The notes: a model not told the origin generated them from the sequence alone. Positions 1 through 9,016 are shown, counted from the first letter of the stretch. The stretch is 64,000 bases of DNA from an uncultured Oligoflexia bacterium (GCA_913058265.1 CAJXPQ010000006.1:124001-188000), one strand, 5' to 3'. Numbers and translations: made by a program.

Positions 1-1
1 G

Positions 2-181
2 GAATCTAAGTCCCTATACTCAAGTCATGAAATTGCAGAGAAGTTCATTATTATAACTGCATATTCATCCCCACAAGTTATTGAGAATGCTCAAAAGTAC
101 TCTTGTAAAATACTAAATAAACCTTTTGAGGACATACATTCTGCAATAAATTTTTTTATAGGTAACAAAGATGAAAAATAA
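2..181 (+). CDS. Response regulator receiver domain, C-terminal part (5' truncated by window)
   Basis: An open frame enters from the left edge and stops at a TAA at 179-181. The last ~59 residues include a hydrophobic strand ending in TAYSS and then KPF. That is the beta4/beta5 region of a CheY-like receiver domain, where the conserved Thr is followed by the Lys of the K-P-F motif. The phosphoacceptor Asp lies outside the window. The stop overlaps the nadK start by 11 bases, so the two are probably cotranscribed. No output domain follows, so the protein ends with the receiver domain. The family call rests on the short motif pair only. Confidence 0.6.
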   Translation, partial: ESKSLYSSHEIAEKFIIITAYSSPQVIENAQKYSCKILNKPFEDIHSAINFFIGNKDEK

Positions 182-1079
182 AAATTTAAAAAAGATTGGT
201 ATTATACTTAAGCCTTCACACTTTGATGATCTACCAAATATTCTTACCAACCTTTTGCGTTGGCTTTTTCGAAGGTCTAAAGAGATATATATCTTAGAAA
301 AAGAAGAGTCCCGTCTTGAAGGCTCACTATCCAAAAAATTATTATCAAATGTTCACTTTGTTGATGAATCCTATTTATTTAATGATGTTGATATTATTCT
401 TTCACTTGGTGGCGATGGTACCTTGCTTGGAGTAGCTAGAAAAGTATCCTCTAAAGTTCCTGTGTTTAGTGTTAATCTTGGCCGTCTTGGCTTTATTACA
501 GAATTTAGCAAAACTGATTTCTATGAGAAGTTAAACGTCATCTTTCTTGGTAAATACGATATTATAAAGAAAAATCTCTACAGTATGGCCGTAACTAATA
601 AATCTAAGAAAAAATCAAAAGAATATTTTTTTAACGATATTGTTTTTACAAAAAACGATCTGGCGAGGATGTTTACTCTCTCTGTTGAAACAGAGAATGA
701 GCATATCTTTAATCTTTCGGGTGATGGTTTAATCATTAGCTCGACCTATGGATCTACAGCCTACTCACTCGCAGCTGGTGGGCCAATAGTACATCCCGCG
801 GTAAAGGCCTTAATTCTCACACCTATTTGTGCACATAGTCTAACTCACAGACCTTTAGTTATTCCCGATAATGAAAAGTTGAAAGTTACTGTAATTGATA
901 AGATTGACAGTGTTTCTGTAACAATGGATGGTCAAACTTGCGTTCACTTAGAACCAAGGGATATAGTAACAATTAAGAAAGAAAGCTCAAAGGCCATCAC
1001 TCTTATTAAAAATTCAGAAAAATCTTACTTTCATACTTTGAAAGAGAAATTTGTTCATGGTAGAAGAGAAGTATACTAG
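171..1079 (+). CDS. nadK: NAD kinase
   Basis: ATP-dependent NAD kinase, which phosphorylates NAD to NADP in the cytosol. The 302-residue protein has the family GGDGTLLG motif at residues 80-87, NLGRLGF at about 102-108, and a Ser/Thr-rich glycine segment with GSTAYS near 194-199 before AAGGP. These are the NAD-binding and catalytic blocks of the NAD kinase/diacylglycerol kinase fold. Length is normal for the family. It overlaps the preceding response-regulator tail and lies 9 bases ahead of recN. The nadK-recN pairing is common in bacteria and fits an operon. The ATG at 171 is the natural start. Confidence 0.95.
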   Translation: MKNKNLKKIGIILKPSHFDDLPNILTNLLRWLFRRSKEIYILEKEESRLEGSLSKKLLSNVHFVDESYLFNDVDIILSLGGDGTLLGVARKVSSKVPVFSVNLGRLGFITEFSKTDFYEKLNVIFLGKYDIIKKNLYSMAVTNKSKKKSKEYFFNDIVFTKNDLARMFTLSVETENEHIFNLSGDGLIISSTYGSTAYSLAAGGPIVHPAVKALILTPICAHSLTHRPLVIPDNEKLKVTVIDKIDSVSVTMDGQTCVHLEPRDIVTIKKESSKAITLIKNSEKSYFHTLKEKFVHGRREVY

Positions 1080-1088
1080 GAGATATGT

Positions 1089-2720
1089 ATGTCAGAAAAA
1101 ACTCAGATGAAGTTAGATAAGATTAACTTAAAAAACTTTGCCACTTTTGAGGATCAAAATATACATTTTGATGATCATCTTAACACTATTGTTGGTGAAA
1201 CTGGATCTGGAAAAAGTCTCATCCTGGATGCAATACAAATTGTTCTCGGTGCAAGAACCGATAAGAAGCTGGTTCGATTTAATTGCGAGTTTTCTATACT
1301 TGAAGCGCATTTTGTAACAGAATCAAATTTTATAAAAAATTATTTTAATGAAATCGGATATCCATTTGAAAATAATGAAATTGTAATCAAAAGGATTATG
1401 TATTCAAATGGTAAGTCTAAGTCTTTTCTAAATCATCAATCTTGTACAAAAACAACTTTGAGTGATTTTTCTCGTAGATTTGTAGACCTCGTTGGACAGT
1501 TTGAAAATCAAAAATTGCTATCTAGCGAATATCAAATTTTACTACTTGACCATTATTCAGGCGCCCATGCTCTACTCCATGATTACAAAGAAAGTTATGC
1601 TGAATTAACACAACTTCGAAAGAAACATACTACAATGGTTAATGACAACCTCGATCTCTTTCAAAAATTAGACTATATAAATTTTCAAATCTCTGAGTTT
1701 GAAAAAATTAATCCATCAATTGAAACAGAAAATGATCTCTTAGCTCAAAAAGAAAAGTTTCTTAAAGTTCAAGAAAACATAGAGTCGATTAAAGTCATAA
1801 ATCAAATATTTGAAGGAGACGAGTCTTCAAGTGGAATTTTTGATCTCATAAACAAAATCAAACGGAGTCTTGATCAAGGACTTCTTGACGAAGATCACCA
1901 CAATAAATTAGCTACAGCGGAAGAATATCTGAATGATGTGAATTATAAACTAAACAATGCTAACCTTGATGTTTCAGAAGACTATGATTACGATCAAATT
2001 ATGCACGAACTAGATCTTTACCAAAAGCTCAAACGTAAATATCAAGTAGACACAGATCAACTTCAAACAATTCATGCTGACTTTATTAAATCTCGTGATG
2101 AAATCTTAAGTTATGATCAAGATCTTACTCTTCTTGAAAAAAAAATATCTAGCCTTGATGAGGAGTGCCAGAGAGTTGCTCAGTTACTTCACGATAAAAG
2201 AGAAACCTTTTCAGCTCACCTTTCATCTGAATTAACGGATCAAATCCGATTACTAAAAATGAATGGTGCAACAATTGATATCAAAGTAGAAAAAACAAAA
2301 GAACTATCCTCCACCGGCTTCTCATTGGTAAAGTTTACCGCTGAGACTAATCCAGGAGAGGGCTATTATTTGATTAAAAATATTGCATCTGGAGGTGAGC
2401 TTTCAAGAATACTACTAGGCCTTAGAACAATTTTATCTTCAAAAGATTCGATTAGTATTTTCTTGTTTGATGAAATTGATACCGGTATTGGCGGAGAAAC
2501 GGCACTCGCTGTTGGACAGGCCCTACAATCAGTTGCTAATGAATCACAAGTTATTGCTATCTCTCACCTTCCTCAGATTGCATATTTTGCAAATCATCTG
2601 GTTAAGGTAACTAAGAATATTGTTGAGAACGATAGTATTGAGAGAACAATTTCAATGGTTCAAGAATTTACTGGGGACACAGTTCAAGCTGAGGTTCAGA
2701 CTATGAATCCGCTTCAATAG
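1089..2720 (+). CDS. recN: DNA repair protein RecN (SMC-like ATPase)
   Basis: RecN is a cytoplasmic SMC-family ATPase acting in recombinational repair of double-strand breaks. The N-terminus has Walker A GETGSGKS (residues 36-43). A long charged central region fits the coiled coil. The C-terminal head carries the signature SGGELSRI and Walker B FLFDEIDTGIGG, followed by the SHLPQIA segment typical of RecN. The 543 residues are close to the usual 550-570. An AGGAG ribosome site precedes the ATG. The last 20 bases overlap the tail of the convergent metallophosphatase gene. Confidence 0.95.
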   Translation: MSEKTQMKLDKINLKNFATFEDQNIHFDDHLNTIVGETGSGKSLILDAIQIVLGARTDKKLVRFNCEFSILEAHFVTESNFIKNYFNEIGYPFENNEIVIKRIMYSNGKSKSFLNHQSCTKTTLSDFSRRFVDLVGQFENQKLLSSEYQILLLDHYSGAHALLHDYKESYAELTQLRKKHTTMVNDNLDLFQKLDYINFQISEFEKINPSIETENDLLAQKEKFLKVQENIESIKVINQIFEGDESSSGIFDLINKIKRSLDQGLLDEDHHNKLATAEEYLNDVNYKLNNANLDVSEDYDYDQIMHELDLYQKLKRKYQVDTDQLQTIHADFIKSRDEILSYDQDLTLLEKKISSLDEECQRVAQLLHDKRETFSAHLSSELTDQIRLLKMNGATIDIKVEKTKELSSTGFSLVKFTAETNPGEGYYLIKNIASGGELSRILLGLRTILSSKDSISIFLFDEIDTGIGGETALAVGQALQSVANESQVIAISHLPQIAYFANHLVKVTKNIVENDSIERTISMVQEFTGDTVQAEVQTMNPLQ

Positions 2721-3462
2721 AAAGTTCGACCTTCTCAAATGATTCTCCATTAAAGGCAAGAAAATGCTTGTCTCTTATTGGAAAACCACAATTCACATAA
2801 ATTGTTTCATCTTCGAACGTATGAAATGCTTTTATATGTGTATGACCTGCAATAACACCCTGAATATTCTTTTCTTTGATTAGTGCTTTTGCTCCTTCAA
2901 TATATCGACCTTCCATCACCTTTTTATCAAAACTCTTCTTACCTCTTCTTTTCGAATCCTTGGCAGCTGACTCTCCAAGCTTTTTAATTAGTTTATGAGT
3001 TAATATATTTGATACAAAGAAAGAAAAGATACTCGAAGTATAAACTCGGTGCCATCGCTTGAAATATTTATTATGATAATCAACTTCATAGCCGTGGCAA
3101 TAATAGTATTTTTTATCATTTAAAATGATGTCCTCACCTTTAAGTAAGTAGTGAAAAGATCCTCTTGTTGTTTTCTCCGAAATATAGCCTGTAATGATTT
3201 TTTTAAAGTGAAAATCATGGTTTCCTTCAATGAAAATTACTTCTTTTCCAGAATTAACTAAATCAATAATACCGTTAAAAAATGCTGGATATTCTTCTAT
3301 ATATGATTTATGTTCGCCAATAAGGACTTCAAATATATCACCAAGAAAAAAGACTTTATCACTCTCTTGAGTTGTTTCGTGACTTAAAAATGCTTCCAGG
3401 ATTTTACTTCCCTTGTCACCTTCGTGTCGGATGTGAATATCTGAGATAAATGAACACTTCAT
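2701..3462 (-). CDS. UDP-2,3-diacylglucosamine hydrolase-like metallophosphatase (LpxH family)
   Basis: A calcineurin-like metallophosphoesterase of 253 residues. It shows the SDIH start, a GDIFE block, GNHDFHF, and GHTHIKAF near the C-terminus, which are the metal-binding blocks of the fold. The arrangement and length resemble LpxH, which cleaves UDP-2,3-diacylglucosamine to lipid X in lipid A synthesis at the inner membrane. A paralogous phosphoesterase of another specificity cannot be excluded. The gene converges on recN with a 20-base overlap of coding ends. It is monocistronic as far as can be seen. Confidence 0.75.
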   Translation of the reverse strand: MKCSFISDIHIRHEGDKGSKILEAFLSHETTQESDKVFFLGDIFEVLIGEHKSYIEEYPAFFNGIIDLVNSGKEVIFIEGNHDFHFKKIITGYISEKTTRGSFHYLLKGEDIILNDKKYYYCHGYEVDYHNKYFKRWHRVYTSSIFSFFVSNILTHKLIKKLGESAAKDSKRRGKKSFDKKVMEGRYIEGAKALIKEKNIQGVIAGHTHIKAFHTFEDETIYVNCGFPIRDKHFLAFNGESFEKVELSIEADS

Positions 3463-3496
3463 AGTTTGATTATACCAGAAGTTCTAGATTTGAAAA

Positions 3497-4246
3497 TTAA
3501 ATAGCTTCATCAAAGTCGATATAATCAAATACATATTTATCAATATAGCGTTTAGCTTCTGTATCGAGATTCATGTAATTTAAGCATATCTTATAATTCT
3601 TATAATGTAGTCCATTTCTTGCGTCTGGCTCTACCTCTAAGATATTGACAACTTCTGCATCCATTTTAAACTCTTTCTCGTTTATCTTTAAGGATACTTC
3701 ATCTATTTTATCTTCAATTGCAAAAAATTTTGTTTCAAGTTTACTAATTAGAAACGATGCTCCTCCTGAGCTTATATCAAAACAATTCTTTTTAAAGTTA
3801 TGAGTGGCAGCTTTGTGACCGTGATTTTGCTTTTTGAAACTTAATTCAGTCTGCATTCCACTCTCAACAAACAACCTCATGTTTTTTCTTCTATCAACTT
3901 GTGCGATCATATCCGGTATCTTCACCCTTAAATCGCCACTCAACTCTATTTGTTTTACTTCTGCCTGAAATAAAACCATATCATCTGGTAAGTAGAAGTT
4001 TAGATTTTCAGCTCCAGCTGCAAGTTCACCAAGTCTTTTGTTCTCTGATGCACCAATTGCTTTTACTACTATTTCATTTCTAAACTTTCTTATTATATGG
4101 AAAGTAACATCTACTGTGATCTTCTTTCCGGCAACTATCTTCCACCCTACAACTGGTTTCTCATTAATCTTTGTATTATTAATGATGCTAAATATGGCCC
4201 AATCGTTAGAATTTTTTTTCAAAATGTTCTTATTTTTTTGGTTCAT
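3497..4246 (-). CDS. PilZ domain protein
   Basis: The 249-residue soluble protein has a C-terminal PilZ domain. It contains an Arg-rich stretch DRRKNMRLFV near residue 117 and a downstream DISSGGASF motif, the RxxxR and (D/N)xSxxG elements that bind cyclic di-GMP. The N-terminal ~110 residues look like a YcgR-type flanking beta domain. In other bacteria such proteins act as flagellar brakes or adaptors. The flagellin gene lies just upstream on the same strand, separated by a terminator-like hairpin. A motility-related role is inferred from this context only. Confidence 0.8.
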   Translation of the reverse strand: MNQKNKNILKKNSNDWAIFSIINNTKINEKPVVGWKIVAGKKITVDVTFHIIRKFRNEIVVKAIGASENKRLGELAAGAENLNFYLPDDMVLFQAEVKQIELSGDLRVKIPDMIAQVDRRKNMRLFVESGMQTELSFKKQNHGHKAATHNFKKNCFDISSGGASFLISKLETKFFAIEDKIDEVSLKINEKEFKMDAEVVNILEVEPDARNGLHYKNYKICLNYMNLDTEAKRYIDKYVFDYIDFDEAI

Positions 4247-4264
4247 ATTATAGCCTAGCCCGTT

Positions 4265-4306
4265 ATAAAAATTGCCTCTCTACTTTCTTCTTGAACATAG
4301 AGAGGC
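4265..4306 (-). terminator. Intrinsic terminator after flagellin
   Basis: An 8-bp perfect inverted repeat (4274-4281 with 4299-4306) closes a 17-nt loop. On the minus strand it is followed by an A/T tract with five consecutive Ts. It lies between flagellin and the PilZ gene, both on the minus strand, and would end the flagellin transcript. Confidence 0.65.
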
Positions 4307-4357
4307 GGGGCTTAAGATCGACAAAGTATAAATACAATGTCTATTTTCTTTAAGTTA

Positions 4358-4379
4358 GGCATCTAGAAACCTAGATGCC
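4358..4379 (-). other. Strong 9-bp hairpin in flagellin 3' UTR
   Basis: A perfect 9-bp inverted repeat (4358-4366 with 4371-4379) with a 4-nt loop lies about 30 bases past the flagellin stop codon. No T-run follows, so it is not by itself a standard terminator. A role in mRNA 3'-end stability of this abundant transcript is plausible but inferred. Confidence 0.5.
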
Positions 4380-4408
4380 AACCGCTTATTCTCTACTTAC
4401 CTGATGAA

Positions 4409-5245
4409 TTATCCAATTAGTCTTAATGCGCTATTTGGAATGTTATTCGCTTGTGCTAAAGATGAGATCCCAGCTGACTTCATAACATTGTTAGATGCTA
4501 ATTTAGCTGACTCGTGTGCGATATCTACATCTTCAATTTGACTTCTAGCTGATTCAGTATTTACCGCTGCAGTATCTAAGTTTGTTATAGTTGACTGTAG
4601 TCTTGATTGTATGGCACCAAAGTTGGCCCTAAATCCTGCTACAGAGTTAATTGCTTCATCGATTCGTTCAAGGTTTTCATTTGCACTGTCTTTATCAGTA
4701 ATGCTTGTACCCTCGATTTGTAGATTTTCTGCTGTGGCATTAGTTGCTTGAGCATCAAAAGAAATTCTATTCTCTTCTCCTGCATAAGCACCGACATGAA
4801 AATCCATAACTCCATTTTCATTTTCTCCAGTTAACAACTCTGATCCTGAAAATGTTGTTGTTTTAGATATACGATCAACTTCTTCTACTAGTTGTTCATA
4901 CTCTAAATTGAGATAACCCCTTTCTCTTTCACCAACAGTATCTGAAGCTGCTTGGATTGATAGTTCTCTCATTCTTGTTAAGATGTTTGTTGATTCATCT
5001 AGTCCACCCTCTGCAACCTGTACCATTGATACACCTGCACTGGCATTTCTCTTTGCCATTTGTAGACCTCTGACCTCTGCTTCCATCTTTTTTGCAATCC
5101 CTAAACCTGCAGCATCATCTGCTGATTTAGTAATTCTTTTCCCAGATGATAGTTTTGCATAACTTTCATCAGTCTTTGAAGACGCTTTACTCAGTTCTTT
5201 CTGCACCATAACTGACGCAATGTTTGATTTGATTCTTAAGCCCAT
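4409..5245 (-). CDS. fliC: Flagellin
   Basis: This 278-residue filament protein consists of the conserved N-terminal D0/D1 helices (start MGLRIKSN, then LSSGKRI..ADDAAGL) and the C-terminal D1/D0 helices (ending NNIPNSALRLIG). There is only a short middle, so it is a compact flagellin without a large D2/D3 insert. No signal peptide is present, as expected for export by the flagellar type III system. AAGGAG precedes the ATG. A near-consensus sigma-28 promoter lies upstream. No other flagellar gene is nearby, and Bacteriovoracales usually carry several dispersed flagellin paralogues. Confidence 0.95.
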   Translation of the reverse strand: MGLRIKSNIASVMVQKELSKASSKTDESYAKLSSGKRITKSADDAAGLGIAKKMEAEVRGLQMAKRNASAGVSMVQVAEGGLDESTNILTRMRELSIQAASDTVGERERGYLNLEYEQLVEEVDRISKTTTFSGSELLTGENENGVMDFHVGAYAGEENRISFDAQATNATAENLQIEGTSITDKDSANENLERIDEAINSVAGFRANFGAIQSRLQSTITNLDTAAVNTESARSQIEDVDIAHESAKLASNNVMKSAGISSLAQANNIPNSALRLIG

Positions 5246-5282
5246 TGTTACTCTCCTTTGTAAGATTAATCATTAAACTTAC

Positions 5283-5308
5283 TTATTGTTACCGATAGTT
5301 GACAATAA
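5283..5308 (-). other. Inverted repeat in flagellin leader
   Basis: A 7-bp perfect inverted repeat (5283-5289 with 5302-5308, 12-nt loop) lies in the untranslated leader between the sigma-28 promoter and the flagellin start. It could fold in the mRNA leader. It is A/T-rich and weak, so its significance is uncertain. Confidence 0.35.
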
Positions 5309-5324
5309 CCATCAGGCAAGTAAC

Positions 5325-5351
5325 CTATCGTCGCAGTCGGGAATTACTTTA
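5325..5351 (-). promoter_or_regulatory. Sigma-28 (FliA) promoter for flagellin
   Basis: On the minus strand the sequence reads TAAAGTAA, an 11-base spacer, then GACGATAG. The known sigma-28 consensus is TAAAGTTT-N11-GCCGATAA, so spacing is exact and 12 of 16 positions match. It lies about 80 bases upstream of the flagellin ATG. This makes flagellin a late, FliA-dependent gene. Confidence 0.85.
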
Positions 5352-5451
5352 GCTTTTCTGGCATCATTCTTGACAGAACTAGTCAAACTCTCATAAAAAC
5401 GATGTGTTAGGGTGGTATGAAATTTGATTTTATTTGATTATATTGGTCGGA

Positions 5452-5904
5452 TTATGACTTTATTTTAGAAATTGTACCTGTTGTAGAGAATCCATCGATA
5501 AAGTTTAGCGACTTAACCTCTCCGCCTGCAGCAAGAACGATATCCGAGCCCACTATCTGGTCAACGGACCAATCTCCACCTTTAACAAGCATGTCAGGCA
5601 TAGCCTCTTTAATTAGATTATAGGGAGTATCTTCTTCAAAAATAACAACTAGATCTATCGCCTTAAGATTCTCTATAACAAACTTTCTATCAGCTTCACT
5701 ATTAATAGGTCTCTCAGAGCCTTTCAATCTTTTTACACTGGCATCACTATTGAGACCTAAAATTAAAAAGTCACCTTGAGATTTCGCTTCATTTAAATAA
5801 GCGACATGACCTCTATGCAAAATATCAAAGCAGCCGTTTGTAAAAACAACTTTTTTGTCTGGGTGATTTTTTTTAAATTCTCGAAGTTTATCTATTTGAA
5901 ACAT
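5452..5904 (-). CDS. rfaE2: D-glycero-beta-D-manno-heptose 1-phosphate adenylyltransferase (RfaE2/HldC)
   Basis: A 150-residue nucleotidyltransferase of the cytidylyltransferase-like fold. It has TNGCFDILHRGHVAYL near the N-terminus (the HxGH ATP-binding motif) and GLNSDASVKRLKG, GGDW and FIDGFSTTG further on. The last block is typical of the adenylyltransferase half of HldE. It makes ADP-heptose for the lipopolysaccharide inner core. Here it stands alone, without the kinase domain. Its start overlaps the end of the RDD gene by 17 bases, showing translational coupling. Confidence 0.9.
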   Translation of the reverse strand: MFQIDKLREFKKNHPDKKVVFTNGCFDILHRGHVAYLNEAKSQGDFLILGLNSDASVKRLKGSERPINSEADRKFVIENLKAIDLVVIFEEDTPYNLIKEAMPDMLVKGGDWSVDQIVGSDIVLAAGGEVKSLNFIDGFSTTGTISKIKS

Positions 5905-6595
5905 AAGATCTAGTTAGCATATTATCTATTCTTAGAAGTGCAGGTAAACCAATTAAAGGAATACTCATCATAGTGATTAATGCTCTCAAAAATGTTTGTA
6001 CAATGCTGACTCTTGCCTGCGTAGACTCGACCTTAATGCCAATGATTTTTTTTCCTAGAGTTGAAAAACGAGTCATATCCAGTAGTGTAAAATAGAATAA
6101 ATAAAACATTCCAAATATACTTATAAAACTAACTTGTAATTCATCACTGAGCATAAAGAGGTTAAGTGTTTCCAAAGGAAGCTCAGCAAAAACTAATATA
6201 GACGCAATAGTAAAAACCATAACAGTTAAAAGTAATGATATATCAATAAGCCAAGCAAAAAATCTATAGTGTAGTGGAGACATAAGTGAAGTCTGTACAG
6301 ATTCAGCAGAGTTTTCTCCAATGATTAAGTCACTAACTTCAGACTCCTCGTTGGTTACATCGTAAAAGGCTGAGAGCTCACCCATATGTAATGGCTTCTC
6401 CATAGACTTTGATTCTGCTTGAAGAGACTTTACACGGTTAACCATATCTGTTTCAAGACTAGCTTGCTGAGACTTCATATTGACCTCTACCGAAGCTTTC
6501 TCTTTTAGAGAGTGATGAAATCCTAAACCATCAGTGATAGGCTTGAAATCAAGGTCATCAAAAATGTTATCTATGTCGCTATTTTTATTATTCAT
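5888..6595 (-). CDS. RDD family membrane protein
   Basis: The 235-residue protein has a long polar N-terminus (about 105 residues) and then an RDD domain. The domain starts at PLHYRFFAWLID, where Arg and Asp positions typical of the family are visible, and continues through three hydrophobic helices with GKKIIGIKV between the second and third. RDD proteins are inner-membrane proteins of mostly unknown function; some are implicated in ion transport. It lies between rsmE and rfaE2 in a minus-strand run. No specific substrate can be read from the sequence. Confidence 0.8.
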   Translation of the reverse strand: MNNKNSDIDNIFDDLDFKPITDGLGFHHSLKEKASVEVNMKSQQASLETDMVNRVKSLQAESKSMEKPLHMGELSAFYDVTNEESEVSDLIIGENSAESVQTSLMSPLHYRFFAWLIDISLLLTVMVFTIASILVFAELPLETLNLFMLSDELQVSFISIFGMFYLFYFTLLDMTRFSTLGKKIIGIKVESTQARVSIVQTFLRALITMMSIPLIGLPALLRIDNMLTRSYVSNR

Positions 6596-6629
6596 AATAT
6601 ATTCCTCTTAATGTAGATTCTCATATTTA

Positions 6630-7328
6630 CTACAAAGCATCAATATTTGTTATTTTACTCAAAGCATAACCCGACGCACAAGCAAATGCCGTTGGTGCCC
6701 TTAAAATGTATGATGGGAAGTTTACTGTTTCTATACTTGGTACATTCTGAAGACTGGCCTCTTCCTCTTTACTCAGACCTCCCTCAGGTCCAATTATAAG
6801 TAAGATATCTTTTTCGAAACAGCTCTCTTGCCTAAGGTTTTGCTTTAGAGAGAAATACATTTTTACATCATGCTTAAGTTCTTGAATGGCTTCAAAGTCG
6901 CATTCAATGATTTTAGGTAAGAACGGATTATTTGATTGTTCAATACCTGCTATCAATAACTTCTTAGTTCTTTCTTCTTTTATATCGTATCGCTGGGAGT
7001 ACTCTGTATTCACTAAATAAATATTTCTAATACCAACTTCACAGGCCTGTTTTAGTACAAGGTCCATAGCATCTTTTTTGAGTTTACCAATAAATAGGTC
7101 TATATGATGCTTCTTCTTATGTTCTATGACTGACTTAATACTTAAAACAACAGATCTTCGACCAAGTTCTTCGATAAGAATTTCAGCTGTGACTCCCCTA
7201 CCGTTTAGTGCAAGCAAGCTTCTCTTTTCTTTTACACGTAAAACATTAATCAAGTGATGAGCTTCACTGCCTATTAGCTCAATCCGATCTTGCTCATTAA
7301 ATGATGTATCTAAATAGATTGCTCTCAA
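6630..7328 (-). CDS. rsmE: 16S rRNA (uracil-1498-N3)-methyltransferase
   Basis: A SPOUT-class methyltransferase that modifies U1498 of 16S rRNA using S-adenosylmethionine. Visible blocks are HHLINVLRVK near the N-terminus, and the knot region with LLIIGPEGGLSKEE followed by LRAPTAFACASGYAL. The frame is open further upstream and contains two TTG codons but no ATG. I chose the TTG at 7328 because it yields the family-like N-terminus (M)RAIYL and places the start at the 3' end of prmA. Pairing of prmA with rsmE is common in bacteria. Confidence 0.88.
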   Translation of the reverse strand: MRAIYLDTSFNEQDRIELIGSEAHHLINVLRVKEKRSLLALNGRGVTAEILIEELGRRSVVLSIKSVIEHKKKHHIDLFIGKLKKDAMDLVLKQACEVGIRNIYLVNTEYSQRYDIKEERTKKLLIAGIEQSNNPFLPKIIECDFEAIQELKHDVKMYFSLKQNLRQESCFEKDILLIIGPEGGLSKEEEASLQNVPSIETVNFPSYILRAPTAFACASGYALSKITNIDAL

Positions 7329-8275
7329 GCTTGCCCCATAATGATTGCAAGCCAATCACCTTTATAGATTGTCTCTATATGTTTTAGGTTAGGATTCTCT
7401 TCAAGGTATCTATCGACAACTTCGTCCTCTTGCCCATTAAGTAGTCCTGATAAGATGATTTGCCCGCTAGGGTTGAGACAAGTGACTAGATATTTTTTTT
7501 CCAGTAACAAAACATTTTGTAATATGTTTGCAAAAACTAAATCATACTTTTTATCAATGGACCTTCTATCACTAGGAAGAAGAAGATTTATATTTTTTTC
7601 CTGCAGCTTATTTAGCTCTATATTTTGTTTTGTATTTTCTATCGCCTCTGGATCAATATCATAAAGATCAACTTCTAAGTTTGGCTCAAAAAGCAATGTT
7701 GCAAGACCTAAGATCCCGGAGCCACAGCCAAAGTCTAGGCATGATTTAATATTATCTTTCTTATATTGTGTATAAAGCTTTAAACAGAGAAACGTTGTCT
7801 CATGACTTCCAGTACCAAAGCCCATTCCAGGATAGATATAGATTTGCTTATGCGCTTGTGATTTATAATCTTCAACATTCCACGAGGGTATTATTTCAAG
7901 CTCTTCTGAAACTAAGATTGGAGCATATGTTTTTTTCCACTCTTCGTTCCAATCAACAGCATCTTCAGCGACCAAATGAAATGTTTGATTTTTCTTATTC
8001 AATAAATTTAAAAAGCTTAGTGCCTCATCTTCAGTATTAAAGTAGTACTTTTTAAGGTTGCCTTCAGTGTAAAGAGTATCTTCAACTTCGTAGATAACAG
8101 TTTCTGGGACGTCTCCACCAGAATAGGATCTATCACCCAATATTGAATCCACCTTCTCTTCATCAATACTAAAGTCTTCGACACCGGTAGAGCCAAAGTC
8201 TTTAGCGGCCATATGATCTATCTCGGCCTCTATCTCAGAATCTATATATCCCTTTAAATAGTAGTATTTACTCAT
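7325..8275 (-). CDS. prmA: Ribosomal protein L11 methyltransferase
   Basis: A 316-residue class I SAM-dependent methyltransferase that trimethylates ribosomal protein L11. It has the PrmA hallmark GMGFGTGSHETT, then motif I DFGCGSGILG, and a VFANIL block that corresponds to the NxL region of the active site. The N-terminal ~110 residues form the substrate-recognition domain. It is the first gene of a minus-strand operon with rsmE, and is divergent from udk across a ~130-base gap. Confidence 0.92.
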   Translation of the reverse strand: MSKYYYLKGYIDSEIEAEIDHMAAKDFGSTGVEDFSIDEEKVDSILGDRSYSGGDVPETVIYEVEDTLYTEGNLKKYYFNTEDEALSFLNLLNKKNQTFHLVAEDAVDWNEEWKKTYAPILVSEELEIIPSWNVEDYKSQAHKQIYIYPGMGFGTGSHETTFLCLKLYTQYKKDNIKSCLDFGCGSGILGLATLLFEPNLEVDLYDIDPEAIENTKQNIELNKLQEKNINLLLPSDRRSIDKKYDLVFANILQNVLLLEKKYLVTCLNPSGQIILSGLLNGQEDEVVDRYLEENPNLKHIETIYKGDWLAIIMGQA

Positions 8276-8362
8276 AGTTACGGTTTATAGCTAAGATTCT
8301 CCTCTCTGCCTATATGCCTATGAAAAACATATAATATTTTCTCTAAATCGTTTCAACTTTTG

Positions 8363-8368
8363 TATAAT
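8363..8368 (+). promoter_or_regulatory. Promoter -10 element for udk-rnj
   Basis: A perfect TATAAT lies 39 bases upstream of the chosen udk start. No good -35 is visible at 17 bases. The longer reading frame of udk would begin inside this hexamer, which argues for the downstream GTG start. Confidence 0.5.
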
Positions 8369-8407
8369 TGTGGTACTAGCTATGTATCTATAATTACAGG
8401 AGTTTTT

Positions 8408-9016
8408 GTGTATATAATTGGTATTGCCGGCGGATCGGGTTCAGGAAAGACAACTTTTGCCCATAAAGTTCAAGAGAGAATTAATGATAAAGACTCTGTC
8501 ATATTATCTATGGACTCTTATTACTTAAATGAACTCCCAGAAAGCATTAAGACTGCGAAGGGAAATTTAAACTTTGACCATCCTCATGCTTTTGATTGGG
8601 AGCTTTTAAATCTCCATATTTCTGAACTTAAAAAAGGTAATGATATTTGCGTTCCTGTCTACGATTTCAAAACTAACTCTCGAGATGAAGAGATTGTTAC
8701 ATTCTCTCCCAACAAGATTGTTTTATTTGAAGGAATCTTTTCACTGTTTGATAAAGATATTCGTTCGCTACTAGATATCAAATGTTTTCTACATGTAGAC
8801 TCAGACATTAGGTTTACAAGACGTCTTCACAGAGATGTTAACGATAGAGGGAGATCTCTTGAGTCTGTAATCAATCAATACTATGAAACAGTAAGGCCTA
8901 TGTATCAAAAATACCTTGAGCCTCAAAAACAATTTGCAGACTTTACTGTAGGCGAAGAAACCGATGTTGCAGCAGATATTTTAACTGCACGTATTCGAGA
9001 GCTATTAAATGAATAA
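8408..9016 (+). CDS. udk: Uridine kinase
   Basis: A 202-residue P-loop kinase of the uridine kinase/phosphoribulokinase family, which phosphorylates uridine and cytidine with GTP or ATP in the salvage pathway. Motifs are Walker A GGSGSGKTT at the N-terminus, SMDSYY, the NFDHPHAFDW block that marks uridine kinases, and RRLHRDVNDRGR. The GTG at 8408 is chosen because AGGAG sits just upstream and the protein then begins at the beta strand before the P-loop. An ATG at 8360 overlaps the promoter. The stop overlaps the start of the RNase J gene by 8 bases. Confidence 0.9.
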   Translation: MYIIGIAGGSGSGKTTFAHKVQERINDKDSVILSMDSYYLNELPESIKTAKGNLNFDHPHAFDWELLNLHISELKKGNDICVPVYDFKTNSRDEEIVTFSPNKIVLFEGIFSLFDKDIRSLLDIKCFLHVDSDIRFTRRLHRDVNDRGRSLESVINQYYETVRPMYQKYLEPQKQFADFTVGEETDVAADILTARIRELLNE

